Positions 36,240-47,500 of a stretch of 64,000 bases of DNA are shown here, in pieces. The notes beneath the pieces are model-generated. The model was given only the letters and a program-made list of their open reading frames with translations, made no database searches and had not been told where the DNA came from. The position numbers and the translations under genes are program-made. This DNA is from Benincasa hispida (Eukaryota; Streptophyta; Magnoliopsida; Cucurbitales; Cucurbitaceae), in assembly GCF_009727055.1 (NCBI RefSeq), contig NC_052353.1, positions 40,595,729 to 40,659,728 on the forward strand. The letters are read 5' to 3'. Numbering within the stretch: position 1 is the first letter of the stretch; every line of letters begins with the position of its first letter.

Positions 36240-37790
36240 GGCCCAATATTAAAGAAATACGTTTTAACATTTTCAGAACAAATAAGTAAATATCCATACT
36301 ACCCCTTAATTTCATATTTTCGTGGTTTTTTTTTTTTTAACGAACGGACTACCTTTCTGATGGTCAATGACTCAATGTCATTTTCTCCCGTTTATAAAAA
36401 TATTGATTGATGATCTCCCACCATTATTAGAATACACTAAGAACATGTTAATTATCCATATTATCCTTTATAAAATTAATTATGGTTCAAAACGACAAGA
36501 ATGGACAAGAGGAAGAACAAATACAAGTGTGAGAGGGTAGTGCTAATGAAAGAGCGAGAACTACGAGCACAAAAAAGATAGTACGAGGAGACGCATAAGC
36601 ACAAGGGAGTGAGAGGGAAGAGTCTTAGTGTGTGAGAGTATTATTGTATTAAATTAGTTAAATGCGAGCAAGGGGATGAAGGTTTCAGACATATGAGAAC
36701 ACTATTACACGGATGAACTTAATTTCTCATTATTAAAATCGTGGTAAGCATTATAGATAAAGCATTATAGATAATAAACACACTATTACTATACTATGAT
36801 AATGGCAAAGAGTCATTCTTCATTCAAAATATAGCGACAACTTTGAGGATACCATAGGAATTACAAAACAATTAAAGATAATTTTTTTAAAAAATATATA
36901 TGGATTGATTTAAAAAGAAACACTTTACAGAGACAGAATTTCCATATATAAATCTTCAAAATATGTAATAAAACAATATTTATAATTAATAGAACCACTT
37001 TTGAATATAGTGGGAAAAATTTAAGGCACTTTTTATAAATTGATTTTTACTGAATGCTTTCGTTAAAAAAAAATGCTTAAACTGGAAGGTAGACTGAAAC
37101 TTTGAGTTTTTTTTCACTAAATAAGTTGTGTATCTTATTATTAGTATTTATATTCATATTAATGTTATATATTTCTGTTTCATGGATATGTATCCAAAAT
37201 ATTGATAACATACATTAACTAAATATAACTTATATCTATGTACTCTTGTATAGATTTTGATACTTTCGTAGGTAACTAGTTTTTTTTAGTAACGGAGGTT
37301 TAGAGATTTGAACTTCCAACTTCAAAACAAAAAATATACGTCAATTACAACTAAATAATACACACTTTAGCCATGTTACATAATAGTTTATTATTGTTAT
37401 TACCATTTTCTCTCTTCCAGTTTAGGTTGAAGTTAAACTTGCGACTTAAAAGCATGGTTTTCAATGACGCAGCACTTTGAAAGTTTGCTCCCAAATCTCT
37501 CATATGGCACCTTTCTAAGTTCTACTTAGCACAAGGATTTAAATCTCGAATCTCTAGATGGAAGGTATATATTTTAACCAATTAAACTATCTTCTGAAGA
37601 GCTGGGCAAAGATTGATTAAGCCATATTTTACTCTCCATAACAGACATATATAATGAACTTAACAGAGGCGAAAAGAAATACCTTTATGTTTGGCTAATA
37701 TGCAAACTTCTAGCATGATTTCCAGAAACTCTTGGCGGTCCACAACTCAACAGAGAGAGAGAGGTTGCTCCAGATCATCAGAACAAGGGG
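36240..37790. other. Intergenic, no gene seen
   Basis: AT-rich DNA between the convergent PPR promoter side and the 3' end of the B3 gene. Short tRNA-like or SINE-like scraps (ACTTCCAAC near 37310, TCTCGAATCTCTAG near 37546) are too decayed to call. Confidence 0.45.
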
Positions 37791-37948
37791 GTCATTTAAT
37801 TAATATATCTTGATGTTACAGCTTACAGTTACAACAATCCAGAGAGAGCTAAGACTGACAAAATTCCTGAAAGCTCCCAAATTTTTTTGTCAAAAAGCCT
37901 TAGATAGGGATACTTCTAATAAACCTTGTGCCGAAGGAAAACCTTGAG

Positions 37949-38567
37949 TTACTTTTTCCCTGCCAGCAAAACGAAGAGAATACTAGTGAATATGAGAAAT
38001 GAAAAGTGGAAGCTAATTATAAATTCAAATGCATTAATTGTTTGAGTCTCTTTTCAGACATCTATTACCAATTCAAAGCATGTGAAAGAGATTGTTGTGA
38101 TAATAGTAAAAATAGGTCTATATGATATATGAAAAATGACCTTTACTAGATGATCTAGTAGTTCTTTTGCCACTTTTTTCCATCTGGGGGACGTCTGAAT
38201 CCTCGCCATTATCTGCTTTATCTTCAGATTTATTTGCGCTGCTTTTATGCCCTGATGTTCTAGCAGTTTTTTTGCCACCCTTTTCCATCTGGGGAACGTC
38301 GGAATCCTTGCCCTCATCTGCTTTATCTTCAGATTTATTTGCCCTGCTTTTACGCCCTGATGATTTAGTAGTTTTTTTGCCACTTTTTTCTAACTGAGAG
38401 ACATCTGAATCCTCGCCGTTATCTCCTTTATCCTCAGAATTATTTGCCTTGGTTTTATCCCCTGATGATCTGGTATTTTTTTTGCCACTTCTTTCCAACT
38501 GGATGGCATCAGAATCCTCATTGGTATCTTCTCTGTCTTCTAAATTGTATGCTCTGATGATATATAC
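37949..38567 (-). other. Exons 6 and 7 of the B3 gene (repeat-rich tail)
   Basis: Exon 6 (38567-38147) follows an acceptor ATTCATAG and starts [14 protein letters not shown]. It then holds three copies of a 35-residue unit of the form E(K/R)SGKKxTxSSGxKxxANxSEDKxDxGxDSDVxQ(L/M). Its donor is GTAAAG. A 187-bp intron leads to an 11-nt last exon (37959-37949) whose GG completes Arg and gives RKK-stop. Seen alone this exon looks like an orphan ORF; its reading phase matches exon 5 exactly. Confidence 0.83.
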
Positions 38568-41500
38568 CTATGAATGCAAGGCTAAGGTCATTAGTAAAGA
38601 TATCTTCAGACAGCATTTCAGCAGGGATGTAAACAAGTTGGGAACAAAAAAGTTTGGTCATTTCTGTGAGATGCCAAGATTAGTGAAATTAAGAGAAGGG
38701 AATCTTTATGTCGAGCTGGTATCAATGGTTCCAAGTCCATCTCAATCACATCATGCTTTCTTGAGGAAGGAAAAAGTGAGTTGAACTATTAAATATAAGA
38801 ATGCTCAAGAATGTTTATGAACCGTCTTGAATATCCCAGTCCTGCCTCCCCACACTAGGCGATGCTCGTAGCAACAAAAAGCTTTAAATCAGTGTCCTAT
38901 ATGTTTTAAAGAAGCTAGTGCTGTTAAAGTCGTGCATCTAACTCTCTTGCATATGAATTCTAAGATACAATATAACCGTGTTATTAACCAGGGAATTTTA
39001 ATCAATTATCCTCACACTTTTTATTAATTGGGCCTTAGCCATATTTACAAGTGTGGGCCAAACAATTAGTTACAAAAGGTAACAAACTAACAACCCATTT
39101 ACAAAGAACACAAACTATAACTATCAAGCTATTTACCAATAACAAAAAATATATCTATTTCTGATACTCTCCCTCAAGATGGGGAGAAGATGTCCTGTAA
39201 ACCCATCTTGCCGAATAATCGAAAGCGAGAAGCTACAGACAAAGGCTTTGTAAATACATCAGCCAACTGGGGAGAGGAACGGACTGGCAAAAGCTTAATA
39301 GAACCGTCAGTGACTCGGTCTCGAACAACGTGACAATCCAATTTTATATGTTTCGTCCTCTCATGAAACACAAGATTAGATGCTATACAAATGGTTGCTT
39401 GATTGTCACAAAAGAGAAATGATGAAGGAGACATAATATGCAACTCAGCAAGAAGGCTCCAAAGCCACATGGTCTCACAACTTGCAACAGCTAACACACA
39501 GTACTCAACTTCAGCTAATGAACGAGATTGTTGTTGCTTTTGGGACTTCCATGACACAAGAAAATTGCTCAATAAAATGCAAAAACCAGTTATGGATCGT
39601 CTAGTACCAAGGCAGGCTCCCCAATCAACATCGGCAAAAGTCTGTGACTTTAGGCAAAAGAATACCTTTGCCGAGGGAACCTTTTAAGTACCTTATTAAG
39701 TGATGAGTTGCATTGAGATGCACTCGAGTAGGTTTAGCCATAAACTGACTTAATTTGTGGACTGTAAAAGTGATGTCTGTTCTCGAGATTGTCAAAACTA
39801 AGAGCTTTCCAACTAATCTTCTATAAACAGATGCATCTTTAAGGAGGTCATTATCATCAACTTTCTATATGAGGATCCATTAGCAAAACAGTTGGCCTTG
39901 CTCCAAGCAAATCAAAATCCTCAATCAGTTGTAAAGTGTAATGTTGTTGGGACAAAAACAATCCTGACTTGGATCGAGCTAATTCAAGACCAAGGAAAAA
40001 TTTCAAGGAGCCAAAGTCTTTCAATTTGAAAGCCTTGTTGAGAGTGGTCTTGAGATGCTCCATGTAAACATAGCTAACTCCTGTTATTATGATGTCATCT
40101 ACATAAACAAGGAGAGTTAGGAAAGTCTCATCTTTGCCTTTAATGAACAAGGAGTATTCTACTCTTGACTGTCGAAATCCTAAGGACAACAAAAAGGCAG
40201 AAAATTTGGCAAACCACTACCTTAAGACTTGTTTCAACCCATAAATGGATTTGTGCAGCTTGCAAACCATGTACTTCTCCTGAAGTGGAACAAGTGGTTT
40301 ATAGCCCAAAGGCAGATCCATGTATACCTCCTCAAATAAGTCACCGTGTAGGAAAGCATTATTGACATCGAGCTGAAGACGTGGCCATTGTTCGGAAACT
40401 ACAATACTAAGAAGAGTTTTGACAGTAACCATTTTGGCGACAGGAGAAAAAGTCTCAAAGTATTCTTGTTGAGTGTAACCTTTGGCTATGAGTCTTGTCT
40501 TATATCTTTCAATGGACCCATCAGCTTTGTGTTTGATTTTATACACCCAACGACATCTGACCAAATTTTTACCCTTAGGCAAAGAAACAATACTCCACAT
40601 ATAATTAGCTTCCATGGCATCCAACTCAACCTTCATTGTCTGTCTCCAATGATCACATTTAACAGCCTCATGGTAGAAATTCGATTCTTGAGTAGTAGAA
40701 ATTTTCCGGGTAAAGTTTCTACATTTTGGTGATAGTTTGTTATATGAGAGGTATTGATCAATAGGATGTTTGGTAGAAGGCTTTGAACATGGTGTCATGG
40801 TTAACAAATTGCAATGATATGCCTACAGGTATGAAGGAGGCTTGGAAATTCTTGTGTATTTTCGAGGTAACGGCTGTACTGGTGGGTTTTGAAGTTCTTC
40901 AACAATTATTGAAGGGGAGATTTCAGCAGGTGGTTTAGTGGCGTGTGATGAAGGGAATGTTGGATTAGATTCTGGTAAGGATGTTTAAATATTGTGACTA
41001 TTACCACTACTGATAACAGGATTAGGAGCTATTGTAGAAACCGTTGGGACAACAGTATTTTTCTCCATTGTAGGAGAGTCTGCATAATCAATAAACGACT
41101 TGGGCAAGACAATTCCAGGGAATGAGTTAACAACATTTTTATGGCTTGAGATGCTATGAAATGGAAGACTTGCTCATGGAAAAGGCATCCATTGAGGAGA
41201 AAAATTTCTTATGTTCAATATCATTCAGCATGTATTCTTTCATTCTAGGAGGATACCCAACAAAAACAGCTTGTATAGCCCCGATTGAAACTTGTGCCTT
41301 TCTTGGGTTAGAGTTGATGCAAAACATAGAGAACGAAACACTTTTAATGCATGATAATTCAGTGTGGAACTAGTGAGCATCTGAAAAGAGGACTTCCAAT
41401 TAAGCAACTTGTGACCAGAAAAATAATTGAGAATGTGCGGATGCCTTTCGCTCTACCACAGAGTCTTGTTGAGGGCAGCCTACATGAGAACTGGTGTATA

Positions 41501-44500
41501 ACTCCATTCTGTTTGTAAAACTCAATGAACATCAATAAGGGGCTGTCTAATCTGAATTGTTTGGTTTTTTTTTATCAAATTGGGTTTCAACAAGCTTGAA
41601 AAATTGAGGTATAACCATAGAAACATTAGACTTATGTTTAAGCAGGAAAACCCAAGTGAAACGAGTTGCATCATCAACAATAGTGAGAAAAAAAGAGTGT
41701 CCAGCATGAGTAGTAGTTGAAAATGGGCTCCAAATGTCAACATGAATTAAATCAAAGGCATTAAGGGACAAGTGATTATTGGAAACAAAAGGTAAATGTC
41801 TTTGTTTGGCTAAGGGGCAAACAATACATGGAAAATTCTTATGAAGTAAACTCGAATTTAAATTCAAAACATCATTCAAAGAGGTTATGCACTCAGAAGA
41901 AGGATAACCAAATCTTTGATGCCAAACATTAGCTTTGTCATCAATAACAGCACATAAGTGGTTTAGTGGAATGTCAAGGCCTGGTAGATCCAAAAGATAT
42001 AAATCACGCACAAACTTAGCACTGTCAATCTTCCTCGAAGTGCACTTGTCCTGAATGATGCAACCGTTAGTATCAAACTGAACAATAACTGGAGGTAAAT
42101 CCCTTATGAGAGCACTGACTGACAATAAGTTGAATGAAAATTCGGGTAGATAGAACACATTCTTAAGGATTAATGTTAATGAGATGTAGAAGTGCCAACA
42201 TTTCTTGACAAAAGTTGAACAATCAGCCATGGTACCAAATAGACTCTTTGAACAACATCCATGAGCAGATGCACCCGAATCTACTATCCAAGAAGATATA
42301 GGATTAGTACCTACGACATGGGATGCAGTTGGAGAGGAAGAAGATCCAGATAGTGATGCAATAGAGAGCTGAGATTGCAGTTGATTGAGAAAGGTTTGGC
42401 ATTGTAAGATAGCATCGGCGATGCTTGTGGCATTGGTACGATCAATTGGTTGAATAGCAACTAAGTTCGCATAATTCCACATTGACAGAAGCAGTGGAAT
42501 TGGCGTGGAATCCATGGACTAGGAGTGGAATTGGCATGGAATCCATGGACTTTGTAGCACTTATCAACCATGTGTCCTACAAGGTTACAATGAAAGCAAA
42601 CAGGATGATCCTCACGTTGCTTTGTAGAAGAACTATTCTTTGAATTGTTAGTAGACACGGCAAAAGCAACTGCAGGGGAAACTATTGGAAAAGATCCAAT
42701 GGCTCTCTATTGCTCTTCCTAGATGGAATAGGATCCATTAGAAGCAACTATGCACGAGCACGAGAAAATGACTCATTAAGTCCCATGAGAAAATCCATCA
42801 GGTATTCAGCTTGAAGGAAATTAGCCATATCACGAATTCCTCCATAACAACATGCTCCACAATTGCAAGAAGGACGATACGTACTAAATTCATCAATGAG
42901 AGTTTTAAATTTGGTGAAGTACATACTAATCAAGTCTTGATTTTAAGACTGTAAAACTCTTAGGTTTGAGAAAGAATCAAAATACTCTATTCATTCACCA
43001 AAGATATGAATATATACAAGTGTACAGAGCATAGAAAAGGAAAGAAATATAACAAAATATTTATAATAATAGAAAACCCTAACAATAGAACTATAATACT
43101 CCCCCTCAAGTTGGAGCATATATGAAAACATCAATTTTGATTTGGGTATAGACGATATCTCTTTATTCTTCGTGATGTTGACCACATTTCTAATCCCTAT
43201 TTGCATTTTAGTGGGTTGGTCTGGTATGAGAAGTTATGGGAAAGAGTATACTTGGGGTTGTCAGGCAGAGGGAGTCCTTCTTTTCCGTACTCTATATACG
43301 CCTTATTCACCGCACTCCCTTGAATATAAATGGACGTCTTTTCTTTTTCTTTTTTAGTGGTTCTTCATTTGAAACAGTTGATTCATATGCTTTTGTCTCA
43401 GCGGATGAAACAGCATATTTAGATGCAATCATGCCCAACTTGTTACATAGATAATCTATACGTGTTCCATCCAATGCTTTCATGAACATATCCCCTAATT
43501 GTTCTCCAGTCTTCACATATCCTACAAATACCAACCCTTGTTGAATTTTCTCATGTACAAAATGGCCATCAACTTCAATATATTTAGTCCTTTCATGAAA
43601 TACTGGATTAGACGCAATATGAAGTGATGTTTGATTATCACACCACAACTTTGTCGGTTTCAAATCCCAACTCAACAAGAAGTTGATATATTCAAATCAA
43701 TTCACATACAGACTGTGTCATTGCTCTATATTCTGATTCCACACTTGAACGTGACACCACATTTTGATTCTTACTCTTCCAAGAAATCAAATTGTCACCA
43801 ACAAAAACACAATACCCTGAGGTTGATCTTATGTCTTCTTTAGATCCTGCCCAATCGGCGTCTAAGAAACATTCAATATTAGTATGACCAACCTTATATA
43901 ATAAACCACGCCTGGAGTACCCTTCAGATATCACAGAATCTGTTCCAATGCAGCCCAATGATCAACTGTAGGGCATGACATGTACTGACTCACAATACTT
44001 ACTGAATAGGCTATGTCAGGTCGAGTCACTATAAGGTAATTAAGTTTTCCTACTAACCTCCTATACTTTTCAGGATCTTTTAGCAATTTTCCATCTTTTA
44101 TGAGCTGTAAGTTGGGCATCATTGGGATAATACATGGCTTAGCCCCTAGCTTCCCTGTTTCAATCAACAAGTCAAGTACATATTTTTTCTGTGATAATAG
44201 TATTCCTTTCTTGCTTCTTATTACCTCAATTCCTAAGAATATTTCAACTTGCCCAAATCTTTTGTATGGAATCGACTATGAAGAAAGGTCTTTATGGACT
44301 GGATACCTAAAGCATCATCACCAGTAATCACAATATCATCCATATATATGACTAACAAGATGACACCACCCTCAAATCTCTTGATAAAGACCGAATGATC
44401 TGACGTGCTCTTCCGCATTCCAAAGCTTTCAATCACCTGACTAAATTTACCAAACCAAGCCCATGGACTCTACTTTAATCCATACAAAGATCTACGAAGG

Positions 44501-47500
44501 CAACACACCATTCCATTCTCCCTCTTAGCAACAAATCCTGGTGTTTGCTCCATATACATATCTTCTTTAAGATCACCATGAAGAAATGCATTTTTAATAT
44601 CAAGTTGATGTAAAGACCAATGATTGATTGAAGCTAATGAAATAAACAACCTCACAGATGCCATTTTTGCTACAAGAGAAAAAGTATCGGCATAGTCAAT
44701 GCCATAAGTTTGTGCGTAGCCTTTTGCTACAAGGCACGCTTTTAACCGAGCAACAGAACCATCAGGATTGACTTTAACTGCAAACACCCATTTGCAACCG
44801 ATAGCCTTCTTTCCTGTAGGAAGAGAAACTAAATCCCAAATACAATTACCATCTAAGGCAGTCATCTCCTCCACCATTGCAGCATGGACAAAGCCTTATG
44901 AACAGTTTTAGGGATGGATATAGACTCTTGCAATGAATGAACATGTGGAAGGCAACAAATGGTTATATAAAACAAAAGAGGAAATAGGATGAGCACATAT
45001 ACATTTACCTTTACAAAGAGCAATAAGAAGATCATCATTTGTTTTTGGATCCAATGACGAAGAAGACTCTGGTATAGGGCATGGAATCGAAGGAGACGAA
45101 GAAGTCTCTGGTACAGCGCATGGAACTGAAGGAGGTTGTCATCAAGTATAGACCTTAACGATGGGTGGAAAAGTAGAGGTAGCCACAGATAGAGATGAAT
45201 CAGGAAGAAGATTGGAATGAGAAATAACTGTGTAGACAAGGAAATCATCCTCTAATTCCTTATGCTCTCTCTGACTCTTATTCAAAGAGAAAGATGGTGA
45301 TGAAAAAAATGAGGAATGTTCAAAAAACGTGACATCATGAGAGACGAAATATTTATTTAGACTAGGACAATAACATCGATACCCCTTTTGAACACAGGAA
45401 TAGCTAAGGAAAATACATTTTAAGGACTTTGGATCCAGCTTGGTATGTTGAGACCGAACATCCTGAACAAAACAGGTAAAAACAAAATATTTTGGGTGGA
45501 ATGGAAAATAAATGTTACTTGGGGCATAAAGTACGAAAAGGTATCTCACCCTTAAGAATGGAAGAGGCATGCGACTTATTAAGAAACAAGCTGTGGAAAC
45601 AGCATCAGCCCAAAAGGATTTTGGAACATGCATCTGAAACATCAAAACTCTAGCTGTCTCAAGGAGATGATGATTCTTTCGTTCTTCAACCCCATTTTGA
45701 GATGGAGTATCGACACAAGAAGATTGATGAAGAATGCCATGGGCATCTAAATAAGATTTAAGTGTATGAGAGAAATATTCCTTAGCATTATCGGTCTGTA
45801 GGATTTTAAGAGCACCACTAAACTGAGTTCGAATTTCAGCATGGAAGTTACGAAAATGAAAAGGTAACTCAGAACGACTTTTCATTAAATATAACCACGT
45901 AACACCAGAATAGTCATCGACAAATGTAACAAAATACCTAAACCCTCCTTTGGACTCAACGGGACATGGACCCCAAACATCATAATGGACTAATTCAAAA
46001 GGAGCACTAGCTCGTTTATTGACTCAAGGATACAAACTCAAACGATGAAATTTAGCAAACTGACATGACTCACAATCTAAAGAAGACAAATGTTGAAGTT
46101 GTGGATGAAGATTCTTCAACAAAAAGATAGATGAATGACCCAAACGGCAAGGCTCTTCAAAGGCAGACGACACGCCTGAGCATGTGATAGCCGTAAGTGT
46201 TTGTGGTTCAAAGATGTAAAGACCTCCAAGTTCACGCCCTTTACCAATAGTCTGCTTCGTCGTAAGATCCTAAAATAAGCAATAACCAAGAAAAAATGAG
46301 ACACAACAATGAAGATCATGAGCGAGTTTACTGACCGAAATCAAATTAAACGAGAAATGTGGTAAATTTAAAACTGATGACAAAGAAATTGATTCAGTAA
46401 GATGGACGGTTCATGATCCTAAAACAGGAGTTGAGGTTTCATCAGCTATAGTGACATTAGGTGAAGAGGTAGTTGGACAAAGATTAGAGAATAAACTGGG
46501 TAATATCATTGGGATGACCTTTGGAGCTATTTGATTCAACCCCCTTATTACCTCTATAATCATTTGTGAGCCCAATCAAAGCACTACTAGAATCAGATGA
46601 CATAACTGCTGGTGTTTTCTCTATATGAAGTCTTCGAGTGTAAGCTTCTTCTAACGATGAGATATTTGAGCTTGAGAACACTTGATCTTTGGCCATCTCA
46701 TATTTAGGTGCAAGGCCTACTAAAAAACTCATGATAAACAACTTTTCACGTTGAGCCATTAGAACTTTTGGATCTGTGCTGATTGGCAACAAGGCATTGA
46801 ATTCCGCACATGTATTTTTAACCTCCATAAAGTAGCTTGTAAGAGATTTTTCTCCTTGATCAGGTTGATATAGAGTCTTACAAACATCAAACACTCTATT
46901 ATCTCTTTTCCAGAATAAAGGAAATCCAAATATTCCAATAGCTCTTTGACTGATTCACAGTGATTTACTAGTTCAACAATTTCATGGTCAATAGAATTCT
47001 TGATTTGTAGAAGCATTCTTGAATCATCTCGACACAAAATCTTTTTATTAGCATCAATTGGTGGCTCTTCCGTGATGTGATCATCCATCTCCATGCTCCT
47101 AATAAAGTGGCGAACATTTGATCTCCATGAATAGTAGTTGGATCCATTCAACTTATGTTCAGTTACTTTTGACACCATAGGAACCATCTCAGACATGACT
47201 ACTGGTTTCTTATCAGCCATTACCTCAAAAAATAGACACCGGACAGAAGAGAAACCCTAATTTACCGAAGAGATGTCTTTACAAGCAATGAGTATATAGC
47301 CCAAGCGAACACACCACCAAGAAGAGTCAACAAAACCAAGGAAACTCACAGAAGATGAACCAAAATAGGTGGCACATGCGCCTACACGCACCGGCGCGTG
47401 GATCGACGACAGAAGGGAAAAGGTGGCGCGTGATCCTCACGCGCTAGTCAGATGGAGTCCGAACTTTGGGATTCTGTAGATCGACGGATGGGTTCCTCGA

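Noticed and set aside
38167..38397. Plus-strand hydrophobic frame at the repeat exon
   Set aside because: It is the antisense of the exon 6 repeats; leucine/serine-rich composition follows from the K/E/S coding strand.
38118..38498. Stand-alone gene for the Lys/Glu-rich repeat protein, for example a PDS5-like C-terminus
   Set aside because: The frame continues upstream to VYIIR at an AG acceptor in exact phase with B3 exon 5, which explains it better than an isolated gene.
38568..38784. Plus-strand frame reading [16 protein letters not shown]... across 38568-38784
   Set aside because: It lies in intron 5 of the B3 gene on the opposite strand. It starts inside the antisense of exon 6, matches no family I know, and a plausible GTGAGT after it is not enough to support an exon.
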